A stretch of DNA of 64,000 nucleotides from Vibrio chagasii (GTDB taxonomy: Bacteria; Pseudomonadota; Gammaproteobacteria; Enterobacterales; Vibrionaceae). The notes beneath the pieces were generated by a model. It was not told the origin of the DNA and did no database searches. It saw nothing but the letters and a program-made list of their open reading frames with translations. Position numbers and translations under genes: made by a program. Below are positions 54,965-63,469 of the stretch, one piece after another; the stretch's first letter is position 1; each line of letters opens with the position of its first letter. The stretch is from assembly GCA_041879415.1 (NCBI GenBank), contig CP090851.1, forward strand, positions 1,054,001 through 1,118,000, written 5' to 3'.

Positions 54965-56410
54965 TTACCACTCAAAATCTTGCAGGCTGCTCGATGATGA
55001 GTCGGAAGTAGATTCAGATGTTTGGTTTGTATCTGTGGTGCTATTTGAACTATCGGGAACTGACGTTACATTCGCTGGCTCTTCAATAGTCGGTTTTGCT
55101 GGCGGAGTTGCCTCCGGAGCAGAAGTCATTACAGGAACCGATTTACCTGACAAATCCATCTTGTCTAGGTTGTCCATTCCGGTCATTTGATTGATTTGGG
55201 CAATCACATTTTGTTCATTGCCAATCATCTCTTGGAGCAACTCAGGAAAGCTCATATATCCCCAACGAATAGAGCGCTCGAGTAAGAATGCGATAGGGCT
55301 ATGAGGTTCAGTCTCTTTAAAGTATTCGGCGATCTTTCTAATCTCTTGGAAGGCATGATCACGATTCACAATACCGTTGATGCTCGATACGTTCTGAACG
55401 ACAGCTTGAACTTGATTCTGAGTTAACTGAACATTTGACGCATGAGATTGTGCTTGATTTGTTTGGGCTGCTTGCCCGAAATCTTGGCTGACTGTTGTCG
55501 CTGAATTAGCGTCAATAGGGGCCACATCACTTTGCTCTAATGCCGCAGGTATCGAATCGCTTTCTACTGCGACTTCTGACGAGGCTTTGAGCACATGGAA
55601 ATCGTCATCTAAAGGCCAAGGTGCGAATTTTTCACCCACTAGGAAGTGTATCGCCTTGATGAGGTCGCGGACGTTAGTCTTGATGAAGTTAAAACTGATT
55701 AGGGTTGCACCTACTGCTTGGCATTTTTCCGCCAAGTTTTTCTCTACCAGTTCTAGTTCGTTGTAGATACTTGCCAGTTGAAAAAGCGTTTCAGAAACGC
55801 TTTGGTCAAATGCGCCTAAAGCGGATTCTTTTAGTTCATTTATGTTGCCTTTACGCTCAGCAATCAAGTAATCGCCATAGGTAACGCCAGCACAGAAGTC
55901 GAGCATTTGAAAAGGCACATAAACAGAGCTGGTATCAACGGACTCACCAACGAGTTGAAGTAAGGGCTTGGTTCTGAATTCTGCAATCTCTTTTGCTTTT
56001 CCAGCCTCATCTGAAGCTTTTAGCTTCGCTTCTGGTGGCATCGGGTTTAGCGTATCCCAGAATTGGTCGATAAATTGGTTTAAAGCAGGGAGAGTATTAG
56101 CAAGGTTTTCGAATGGGCTAGCAGTAAAAAGCTGACTGGTAATATACCAACCTAATATTTCTAAGTCTTTCGACTGAGAAATGAGTGTTTCTTCTGAGAC
56201 TTTTCGTAGCTCAGCCCAGTTATCTGTGTTGGCGTCAACCAAGGCTGGATCTGAGGATGCATCAGGTGTCTCAACTAACTGTCTGAACGACGATTGAGCG
56301 CTATTGTAAACGTTTCTTAAACTGCGATAGGCACTTCGATCTAATTTCAAATAAGAGCCAGAGGGCGCATCATCCGAGATTAGAACAAGTAGGTCGGCGA
56401 TTTCTGTCAT
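54965..56410 (-). CDS. tssA: T6SS assembly protein TssA
   Basis: The 481-residue protein starts at ATG 56410, where AGGA is 5 bases upstream; the ATG at 56416 overlaps that site. It has the ImpA_N domain (about 10-125, with SKDLEILGWYITSQLF, LNPMPPEAKLKASDE), a Gln/Ala/Ser-rich linker (about 310-345) and a C-terminal part with HAFQEIRKIAEYFKETEPHSPIAFLLERSIRWGYMS-type sequence found in the longer TssA proteins. The extreme C-terminus is low-complexity Ser/Thr. TssA primes and caps tail assembly. It heads the main structural operon. Confidence 0.92.
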   Translation of the reverse strand: MTEIADLLVLISDDAPSGSYLKLDRSAYRSLRNVYNSAQSSFRQLVETPDASSDPALVDANTDNWAELRKVSEETLISQSKDLEILGWYITSQLFTASPFENLANTLPALNQFIDQFWDTLNPMPPEAKLKASDEAGKAKEIAEFRTKPLLQLVGESVDTSSVYVPFQMLDFCAGVTYGDYLIAERKGNINELKESALGAFDQSVSETLFQLASIYNELELVEKNLAEKCQAVGATLISFNFIKTNVRDLIKAIHFLVGEKFAPWPLDDDFHVLKASSEVAVESDSIPAALEQSDVAPIDANSATTVSQDFGQAAQTNQAQSHASNVQLTQNQVQAVVQNVSSINGIVNRDHAFQEIRKIAEYFKETEPHSPIAFLLERSIRWGYMSFPELLQEMIGNEQNVIAQINQMTGMDNLDKMDLSGKSVPVMTSAPEATPPAKPTIEEPANVTSVPDSSNSTTDTNQTSESTSDSSSSSLQDFEW

Positions 56411-56416
56411 ATACAT

Positions 56417-56630
56417 CCTGTAAAAAATCTATTTGTTATTCCGATCGCACAAAGTGTCACATTTGATACATATTCCTTATGTTTCGTAAACACTTGTTAA
56501 CATTTATTAATTCTAGAGCTTTTTTGTGAAAAGTCTCATGTAAAATAGATATTTACTTAAAACTTTGAACTTCATCTAAAAAAGTGGACCGATGTCACGG
56601 TTTTGTGAAACCCTATGAAATGTAAGGTGT
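56417..56630 (-). promoter_or_regulatory. Probable promoter region of the main T6SS operon
   Basis: 214 bases between the PAAR gene stop and tssA, AT-rich (56480-56580). A direct promoter assignment is not possible by eye, and no -24/-12 sigma-54 element was found. No hairpin with U-run was seen after the PAAR gene, so read-through from vgrG is possible. Confidence 0.4.
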
Positions 56631-56930
56631 TTAGCCTCCAATCATCACTGTTGGCATACCCAAGACAATAGTGCCACCGTGGCTTGTGGTATCGCCCATA
56701 CGAGCGGCAGGTTTGCTCATAATGAGAACTGTCGCGCTGCCTTTGATGATGCTATCAGGAGGACCAACACAGACACACATGTCGCCGAGTGTTGCTGCGG
56801 GCATATTACCAATCAGAACAGTCGGAACACCGGGCCCACTGATTGGCCCGCCAACATGCGGGATAGGGGGGACAGCAGGTGTTTGCATTGGGCATACATG
56901 CATGTCGGTGAGTCGTGCGGCTAATGTCAT
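56631..56930 (-). CDS. PAAR-repeat spike tip protein
   Basis: The 99-residue protein is a plain PAAR domain with repeated small-residue beta elements (TDMHVCP, GGPISGPGVPTVLIGNMPAA, GSATVLIMSKPAARMGDTT) and the Cys/His residues that bind zinc at the tip (H11, C13, H84 region TSHGG). It has no C-terminal toxin extension. It sharpens the VgrG spike. It is 9 bases downstream of the unknown vgrG-linked gene. Confidence 0.95.
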   Translation of the reverse strand: MTLAARLTDMHVCPMQTPAVPPIPHVGGPISGPGVPTVLIGNMPAATLGDMCVCVGPPDSIIKGSATVLIMSKPAARMGDTTSHGGTIVLGMPTVMIGG

Positions 56931-56939
56931 CGGTAACTC

Positions 56940-57500
56940 CTATGCTTTGCTTCCCTTGGCAAGCTCAAGTGCTATACCGATGGATTTTTTGTAGTACTCG
57001 TCTGTTTTGTCCCAATTTGGTAGCGCTGCCGAGTGGTTAATCGCGCCAGCTACTGCCTTAGAGTATAGAAAAGGATCTGGAAGAACCGTTGGCAAATCTG
57101 GTGCCACAATACTGCCAGCTCCGTTCCAAAATACCGCTTGCGCCAACCAGGATGGGCCACAATTTAAATTGAGCTTGTTTGAGAATAGTTCACTCTTGCG
57201 CCTTTGCTCTTCTGATGGCGATTTAACCCACGCTTTTGCTGTAGAGATACATTGCTTTTGCATGGTAGACCACACGTCATTTCTTGCATCGAGTGTATGC
57301 GCTCCCCACCAAATAGCTTCACGAACGGGAAGCCCGTGAGCAAGAAGTTGAACCAAGTCGAAGTAAAGTTCGTTCTTTAACAGAGCTTCAATGGAGTCGT
57401 TGATGCTGAGATCTTCATCGATCAGTGCCTGAGCTTCGTCTGAGCTAGAGAACCGATCGATTAATTGCCGGCCTGTTTGATACGGAATCTTTTTATACAT
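56940..57500 (-). CDS. Unknown vgrG/PAAR-linked protein
   Basis: The 186-residue soluble protein lies between vgrG and PAAR on the same strand. It is mostly helical, with conserved-looking blocks LAHGLPVREAIWWGA and GPSWLAQAVFWNGAGSIVAPD. No catalytic motif or signal peptide is seen. Related small proteins occur next to vgrG/PAAR pairs in other Vibrio genomes (recalled, not verified) and may be adaptors that load cargo onto VgrG. I give no function beyond that context. Confidence 0.85.
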   Translation of the reverse strand: MYKKIPYQTGRQLIDRFSSSDEAQALIDEDLSINDSIEALLKNELYFDLVQLLAHGLPVREAIWWGAHTLDARNDVWSTMQKQCISTAKAWVKSPSEEQRRKSELFSNKLNLNCGPSWLAQAVFWNGAGSIVAPDLPTVLPDPFLYSKAVAGAINHSAALPNWDKTDEYYKKSIGIALELAKGSKA

Positions 57501-57560
57501 TTTTTTGTTCTACCTAAATTTGTGCTGCGGTCCGGTTTAAGTATTAGCGGCTTGAATCTG

Positions 57561-59543
57561 CTAATTCACCTTAACAATCGCACCTTTTAGCTCGCCCATA
57601 ACACCACCATCAAATGTACCTTTTAAGCCAGATTTAAACTCGGCACTCAGTGAGCCCTCAGCGGAAAGGGTAGTATCTGCTTTAATCGCCACGCTAAGGC
57701 CTTTGATACTGTTAGAGCTTGTTGCTTCGAGTGCTGTGGTTACACCAGATATTTTGTTCGCCGATGTTGCCTTGCTGGTCACGTTCATCCCTTCAAGATT
57801 GAGTGCGCTGCTAGCTTTGATGTCAATGTTGCTGGCTTCAATGCTAATCGAAGAGGAAGACATAGTAATTTTGCTTGATCCAACGGTTAGCTCAATTTTG
57901 TCATCGGCTTCTAACGAGATGGATTTACCTTTTTCGCTGATCGCTTTGTCTGAAGTCAGTGTGTAGTTGTCCTCTGTAGAGACTGTGACTTGTTTGGTCG
58001 TCTTCTGAAGCAATTCACCTTTGATGGTTTCAGTTAGGTTGTTTTCTACTTCCTTGGTGAAATCTTTGGTGGCATGCATGTACATGAGTTCATTGTCTTT
58101 CTTATCATCAAAATAGAGTTCATTGGCTAATCCACTTAGCTTGGTGGTGATGCCTGTTTTGGTTGAGTTTGCTTCTTTGTAAGGTGGTGGATTTTTACTG
58201 TTGTAGACACTGCCGGTGATGATAGGTTGGTCTGGATCTCCATCGATAAAGCTCACCAAGACTTCTTGTCCCACTCGCGGAATAAACTGTGCACCATAGC
58301 CGCTGCCTGCCATCATTTGAGCGACACGGACATAGCAACTGGTTTTGTCACCTGAAGCTTCAGTATCCCAATGAAACTGGATTCGAACTCGACCTTGGTC
58401 ATCTTGGTTAATTTCACCAGCGGTGCTTCCTGCAACTACAGCGCTTTGTAAACCGTGTATTTTGGATTTATCTCTCGGCGTCGGGTAATTTGGAATTGAA
58501 GTGTCGATCAGTGAGAGGTTTGTTTCACAATGGTTGTCACTGTTGTAACTAATACGGAGCTCAGTAACGAGATAGTCGCCAAGCTGAGACTTATCTAGGT
58601 GTGACGACAATGAAAACCAAGTTCCTAGTTCGAATGAATCATGCTGTGCTTCTGCGTGGACGGTTTGATAGTTTTGCTCTAGTTGTTCAATACGTCGTTT
58701 GACTAGGTTACTGGCAAGGTCTTCCATTCCACCGGTAATACCAAGGCTTGGATAGTATTGTTTGGTTAATTTGGTGTTGTTCGCGATCTTGTGACTCGAT
58801 TTCTTCTCTTTACTGCTCACCAGTTTGCTTTGTGAGTAGTCATAAGCAGTGAGCTCGATACTTGCACCATGAAACTGACCTTGCGGCATCCATTTATCTA
58901 TAAAAGGATTGCTGCCGGAAGGCGTCTCAATCATATCCATTTTACTGGCATCTGATTTTTGAAATGGACTTTGTGCGTCTTGGAGCATCATCAAGTGATC
59001 AGAATCGCTGTGTTGGAAAAAATAATGAACGCCTTCTTCCGCTAATAAACGACTGACAAAGTCGAAGTCACTTTCATTGTATTGGACACAATATTCTCGT
59101 TTAGAAGAGGGCATGGTTCCTGTTTTGAAGGATCCGCTAAAGCCCGCTTGCGTTAATACGTCTGAAACGATGTCTTTGGTTGATTGGCTTTGATATACAC
59201 GAAATGAGTGGGTGTGTTTTAGCAACCAGAACCAAGGTCTAAGAGTGACGCGGTAACTCGAATATTGCAGGTTGCTGTCCATACCCAACAGCTGAACTTG
59301 CGTAACAATACCATTGAACACTCGGGTAGCAGTTAGGTTATCGGTATCATTGACAAATCGTGTAACCGCGAGCTTTTGACCAAGCTGGTCGTCGATAACA
59401 AAGCTTTTAGATATGAGCGTTAATTCTATTTTAAACGGCTTCGATAAATATTCAGAAATAGTCAACTCGCTGACTGCATGCTCATTGCTTTTAGAATCTT
59501 TTGCCACAATGGTACTGGCAGAAGGGGAGAAATTATCCGTCAT
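57561..59543 (-). CDS. vgrG: T6SS spike protein VgrG (TssI)
   Basis: The product is 660 residues from ATG 59543, preceded by AGGCGAG; an in-frame ATG at 59579 has no site. It has the gp27-like head (SELTISEYLSKPFKIELTLI, YCVQYNESDFDFVSRLLAEEG), the OB-fold/gp5 part (DQGRVRIQFHWD, VRVAQMMAGSGYGAQFIPRVGQEVLVSF) and a long beta-helix needle of repeated Ser/Thr/Lys/Glu strands to the end. There is no C-terminal effector domain. It heads the vgrG-unknown-PAAR unit. Confidence 0.96.
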   Translation of the reverse strand: MTDNFSPSASTIVAKDSKSNEHAVSELTISEYLSKPFKIELTLISKSFVIDDQLGQKLAVTRFVNDTDNLTATRVFNGIVTQVQLLGMDSNLQYSSYRVTLRPWFWLLKHTHSFRVYQSQSTKDIVSDVLTQAGFSGSFKTGTMPSSKREYCVQYNESDFDFVSRLLAEEGVHYFFQHSDSDHLMMLQDAQSPFQKSDASKMDMIETPSGSNPFIDKWMPQGQFHGASIELTAYDYSQSKLVSSKEKKSSHKIANNTKLTKQYYPSLGITGGMEDLASNLVKRRIEQLEQNYQTVHAEAQHDSFELGTWFSLSSHLDKSQLGDYLVTELRISYNSDNHCETNLSLIDTSIPNYPTPRDKSKIHGLQSAVVAGSTAGEINQDDQGRVRIQFHWDTEASGDKTSCYVRVAQMMAGSGYGAQFIPRVGQEVLVSFIDGDPDQPIITGSVYNSKNPPPYKEANSTKTGITTKLSGLANELYFDDKKDNELMYMHATKDFTKEVENNLTETIKGELLQKTTKQVTVSTEDNYTLTSDKAISEKGKSISLEADDKIELTVGSSKITMSSSSISIEASNIDIKASSALNLEGMNVTSKATSANKISGVTTALEATSSNSIKGLSVAIKADTTLSAEGSLSAEFKSGLKGTFDGGVMGELKGAIVKVN

Positions 59544-59915
59544 AGGCTCGCCTGATAATGCTCGAAGGTGTCTCGACATAAGTTCATGTCAATACTAACG
59601 AACTGACTAAATGTTAATGTTTTATATCTAAATTTATAGCATAAAGTAAATAATATAATAGCTGTAATGACAAAGGCGTGAGGTCTTTCTATTTTATGAA
59701 AACAAATGCCATTAATTTAATTGTGGTAATTGCATGTTGATTTATATTGTTAACTGTCATTTAAATTCAAGAATATTGCGACGTAGAGAGGGATATAGGG
59801 ATATCTTAATTAATATATAGAATAATGTGTTGATAGAGGTGGAATCGCGTAGTAATAATAGAGATATTGCTAGCGTGTTACATTTCTAAGCTAGTGGTTA
59901 TTCAAGGATAGAATA
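59544..59915. other. Divergent AT-rich promoter region between vgrG and the HD-GYP receptor
   Basis: About 370 very AT-rich bases (59600-59880 especially). It must contain the leftward vgrG promoter and the rightward receptor promoter. Such AT-rich stretches are typical H-NS targets in Vibrio T6SS loci. No specific operator or sigma-54 site was identified. Confidence 0.5.
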
Positions 59916-62900
59916 ATGACAAACACAAAAATCTCATTACGGGTGACCGTTGGCGGGATGTTTTTACTTGCAACGGTACTTACGGCAATTGTTGCTGTAT
60001 CACTTCAATATTACTTCAGTAAAAAGATGGCGACTGAGCATACCTTGTCAAAACTGACGATGGTGTCTCAAGACTTAAGTGACTATATAGGTAACGTCGA
60101 CTCAGACGCGATTAATACAGCACGCTTGCTCTCTGCTGTGCATCGATCTATCAGCCATCAAATATCCAGAGAAGAATCGCGTGGGATTCTGTCTGAGGCG
60201 ATAAAAGATAATCCTCTCTTCTACAGCATTTATATCGGTTCATCTAACGACAACTTTTTCCAAATTATTAACTTGGAATCATCACCTCATGTTAGAGATA
60301 AGATAGGTGCACAGAATAGCGACCGTTGGGTAGTCATTGAAATCCGTAACCAAGATCAAGGTAGGATTCGTACCACTAAATACTATGACTTGGATTTTAA
60401 TCTTAGAGATTCTAAGACAGAGCCAAGCAACTACTTTCCAACCACAAGACCTTGGTATGTCTCTGCCAATACCGAGACTGTCGAGAAAACCCAGCCTTAT
60501 TTATTTCAACACCTTCAAATCACAGGCCAAACATATTCATTAGCGTTTGAATCCAAAGCAGTGAGCGACACTCAACATGTGATAGGGATTGATATTGTTT
60601 TGTCTTCGTTAGCGAGTAAGCTTTCTGCGAGTGCGTTGGATTTGGATGAAGACAGTAAAGTTGAGTCTTTCCTTTATTCAAGGTCAGGCAACATCATCGC
60701 GTCTAATCGCAATTATCAGTCGAGTAACATACTCCCTCAAGCTAGCCAAATTAACTGGTCTGCACAGCAACAAACCATAATAGACAATACATCGCCTCTA
60801 TTGTTTTCAAATCAAAGTGACTGGGGGCCGATGGATTTTTCGGTATCAGGAAAACCACACGGCTATGCGATTGATCTATTGAAAATGATCAGTGAGATGA
60901 GTGGAGTTCAGTTCGAATTTGTAAATGGCTTCTCGTGGGCGGAGTTAACTGGCAAATTCCAAGAGGGCAGTATTGATGGCTTACACTCGGTTCAAAATTA
61001 CGAAAGTAATGGCATTATCGGTTTATACACTGACCCGATTTATGAACTACCGTTTGCTGTAGTCACGAAGCGTGATGCTCCAGCCGTAATCAACTACCAA
61101 GAGCTTGATGGTAAGAGCGTCGCCATTTTATCTGGATGGTCAATTACACCGAAATTAAGGTCAGACTTCCCAAATATTAGGCTTTTGGAGTTTACGGATA
61201 TTGAGGCAGCGCTAGACGCTGTCGACAACGAAGAGGTTTTTGCGGTAATTGATGTTAAGCCTGTACTGTCATTTTCATTGGATAAGTTCTTCCATCAGAA
61301 CTTGAAAGTAAGTGAAGCGCTGCTTGACCTAAAAACAGACTATCCTAATCAATTCCATATCGTTTTGCAGAATAAACACCAACAGCTGTTACCTATCATC
61401 AACCAAGCCATCCAGTCGCTTACTGATGAACAGAAAATAGCGTTAGCTCAAAAGTGGTTTGATCATCATGCTTTGAATGCTGGTACGACGATTCCTTACA
61501 CGGAGCTCTATGAAAAAACGGCAACAGCGACTGTTGAAGGTGAGATGGTTGAGCTAAATCTCAATGGTGAACTTAAACATCTATATTTGAAGAAGATCGA
61601 TACGGGTGAGCATTACTCAGAATACTTTGCGGTAGCCATCCCCGAGGCTGAGATATACAGCGCAGTTAATAAGAGAGTTGCGACTTCGATCGGTGTGACA
61701 GTTCTGTTAATGAGCCTTACCTTGCCTGTTGCGTGGATCTTTGGTGCGCCGATTGTTCGGCCGATACGCCAGCTTGAAGCTGAAACCAACAAAGTGAAAC
61801 AGCGCGATTATGATAGCGTGAGGGTGCTTGATACCCGCATAAAAGAAGTATGGGAGCTATCTGTCGCGGTTAAAGACATGGCTGCGGAAATAAAGCAGCA
61901 CGAACAAACGCAGGAAGCCTTCGTCGAATCCTTTATTAAACTTATCGCGCAAGCCATCGATGACAAGTCTGCTTACACTGCAGGGCATTGTAACCGTGTG
62001 CCAGAGCTCGGTTTGATGTTGGCAGAAGCGGCTGAAAAGTCTCAATCAGACTACTTCAAAGACTTTAAATTTGAAAATGACGATGAACGTCGTGAGTTTA
62101 GAATTGCTGCGTGGCTGCATGATTGCGGAAAGATCACAACACCTGAACATATCGTCGATAAAGGCTCTAAGTTAGAAGCAAACTATAACCGTATTCATGA
62201 GGTGAGAACACGATTTGAGGTGCTTTGGCGTGACGCAGAAATTACGGCTTTGCGCAAGCAACTGGAAGGTGAGTTACCAACGGATCAGATAGCTGAAGAG
62301 TTAGCGGTAACCAAGCAAAAGCTACAAGACGATTTTGCATTCATCGCGACATCTAATGTGGGTGGTGAATTCATGAGTGATGATAAGGTCGCGCGTATTC
62401 GTTCTATCGCTGAAACAACTTGGACGCGTAACTTTGATGACCAATTGGGTTTATCGCCAATAGAGGTGATGAATCGGGTACCTAGCTCAAACTTACCTGC
62501 TATAGAGCAGCTTTTAAGTGATAGGCCAGAACATATAGTGAAACGAGACCGACCATTAGAGTTCGATCCAAAACATCAGATAAAAATGGATGTGCCTGAA
62601 CATCTATATAATCTCGGTGAGGTCTACAACCTGTGTATTGCTCGTGGCACCTTGACGGCTGAAGATCGATTCAAAATCAATGAGCATATGTTGGGCACTA
62701 TCAAAATGCTTGAAAACCTGCCATTCCCGAAAGAGTTAAGCCGTGTACCGCGTTATGCTTCCACTCACCATGAAACTCTTAAAGGTACAGGCTATCCAAG
62801 AAAGCTGACTGCTGAAGACCTTTCAATTCCAGAACGTATCCTGGTTATATCGGATATTTTTGAGGCGTTGACTGCTGCTGATAGACCTTATAAGAAAGCG

Positions 62901-63089
62901 AAGCCTATCAGTGTTGCCGTCGATATCATGTATAAAATGGCATTAGATGAGCACATCGATCTCGAACTGTTTAGGCTGTTCCTAACGAGTGGTACGCATA
63001 TTCGTTATGCGCAGGAGTATTTGAAACCTGAGCAAATTGATTTTGTAGATATCAATAAATATCTAGAAGTGACTCGTCAGATAGCCTAG
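59916..63089 (+). CDS. Multidomain HD-GYP receptor with Cache-like and solute-binding-like sensor domains
   Basis: The 1057-residue protein has helix 12-32, a Cache-like periplasmic domain (about 40-270), a complete SBP_bac_3-like domain (about 290-518, PMDFSVSGKPHGYAIDLLKMI, GSIDGLHSV, ALDAVDNEEVFAVIDVKP), helix 588-610, HAMP (611-665) and an HD-GYP output with HDCGK (735-739) and HHETLKGTGYP (951-961). The HD-to-HHE distance is about 215 residues instead of the usual ~55, because of an insertion around 745-905. It should degrade cyclic-di-GMP in response to a small ligand. It is divergent from vgrG and has its own terminator. ATG 59916 follows AAGGATAGAATA. Confidence 0.93.
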   Translation: MTNTKISLRVTVGGMFLLATVLTAIVAVSLQYYFSKKMATEHTLSKLTMVSQDLSDYIGNVDSDAINTARLLSAVHRSISHQISREESRGILSEAIKDNPLFYSIYIGSSNDNFFQIINLESSPHVRDKIGAQNSDRWVVIEIRNQDQGRIRTTKYYDLDFNLRDSKTEPSNYFPTTRPWYVSANTETVEKTQPYLFQHLQITGQTYSLAFESKAVSDTQHVIGIDIVLSSLASKLSASALDLDEDSKVESFLYSRSGNIIASNRNYQSSNILPQASQINWSAQQQTIIDNTSPLLFSNQSDWGPMDFSVSGKPHGYAIDLLKMISEMSGVQFEFVNGFSWAELTGKFQEGSIDGLHSVQNYESNGIIGLYTDPIYELPFAVVTKRDAPAVINYQELDGKSVAILSGWSITPKLRSDFPNIRLLEFTDIEAALDAVDNEEVFAVIDVKPVLSFSLDKFFHQNLKVSEALLDLKTDYPNQFHIVLQNKHQQLLPIINQAIQSLTDEQKIALAQKWFDHHALNAGTTIPYTELYEKTATATVEGEMVELNLNGELKHLYLKKIDTGEHYSEYFAVAIPEAEIYSAVNKRVATSIGVTVLLMSLTLPVAWIFGAPIVRPIRQLEAETNKVKQRDYDSVRVLDTRIKEVWELSVAVKDMAAEIKQHEQTQEAFVESFIKLIAQAIDDKSAYTAGHCNRVPELGLMLAEAAEKSQSDYFKDFKFENDDERREFRIAAWLHDCGKITTPEHIVDKGSKLEANYNRIHEVRTRFEVLWRDAEITALRKQLEGELPTDQIAEELAVTKQKLQDDFAFIATSNVGGEFMSDDKVARIRSIAETTWTRNFDDQLGLSPIEVMNRVPSSNLPAIEQLLSDRPEHIVKRDRPLEFDPKHQIKMDVPEHLYNLGEVYNLCIARGTLTAEDRFKINEHMLGTIKMLENLPFPKELSRVPRYASTHHETLKGTGYPRKLTAEDLSIPERILVISDIFEALTAADRPYKKAKPISVAVDIMYKMALDEHIDLELFRLFLTSGTHIRYAQEYLKPEQIDFVDINKYLEVTRQIA

Positions 63090-63114
63090 CTACGTGCTAG
63101 ATAGCTTCATGAAG

Positions 63115-63142
63115 AAAAGGCGCACATGGGTACGCCTTTTTT
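63115..63142 (+). terminator. Terminator of the HD-GYP receptor gene
   Basis: AAAAGGCG / CGCCTTTT with a 10-base loop, followed by TT, 25 bases after the stop. Confidence 0.8.
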
Positions 63143-63207
63143 ATGTCTGCATTTTGGTGGGCATGCTGATATAGGCAAATAACGCTTGTTTTCCTAATTG
63201 AGGCCTA

Positions 63208-63218
63208 ATTGTCGACAG
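63208..63218. promoter_or_regulatory. Partial GntR-type operator (distal)
   Basis: ATTGTCGACAG matches the palindromic unit seen twice at 63361-63392, about 260 bases before the GntR start. Confidence 0.5.
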
Positions 63219-63360
63219 GTTTTTGTAGCTTGTTTGAGCGTAAGTATAGAAGTGGATTGGTTACTCAAAATATTTATCTATATAAGACAATTGGTTACTG
63301 ATTATTGTCGCCTCGTGATAGCCTGCTCTCGTTGCTTAAATAAAATACTACCTTAGTCTA

Positions 63361-63392
63361 AATTGTCGACAATTATCTTGATTGTCGACAAT
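63361..63392. promoter_or_regulatory. Double GntR-type operator
   Basis: Two perfect palindromes, AATTGTCGACAATT (63361-63374) and ATTGTCGACAAT (63381-63392), lie 19 bases apart centre to centre, two helical turns, about 80-100 bases before the GntR/FCD gene. The GT-N2-AC core suits FadR-subfamily GntR proteins, so autoregulation is likely. Confidence 0.7.
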
Positions 63393-63469
63393 TTGATCGT
63401 GTATTTTATGTTCATGTTGTTAAGTTGTTGACAGTTTTAGTTCGACAATGAGAAGTGAGCAGAGTGAAT

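Noticed and set aside
56417..59915. Search for sigma-54 (-24/-12) promoters before tssA and vgrG
   Set aside because: No GG-N10-GC element with a good flanking match was found by eye in either region.
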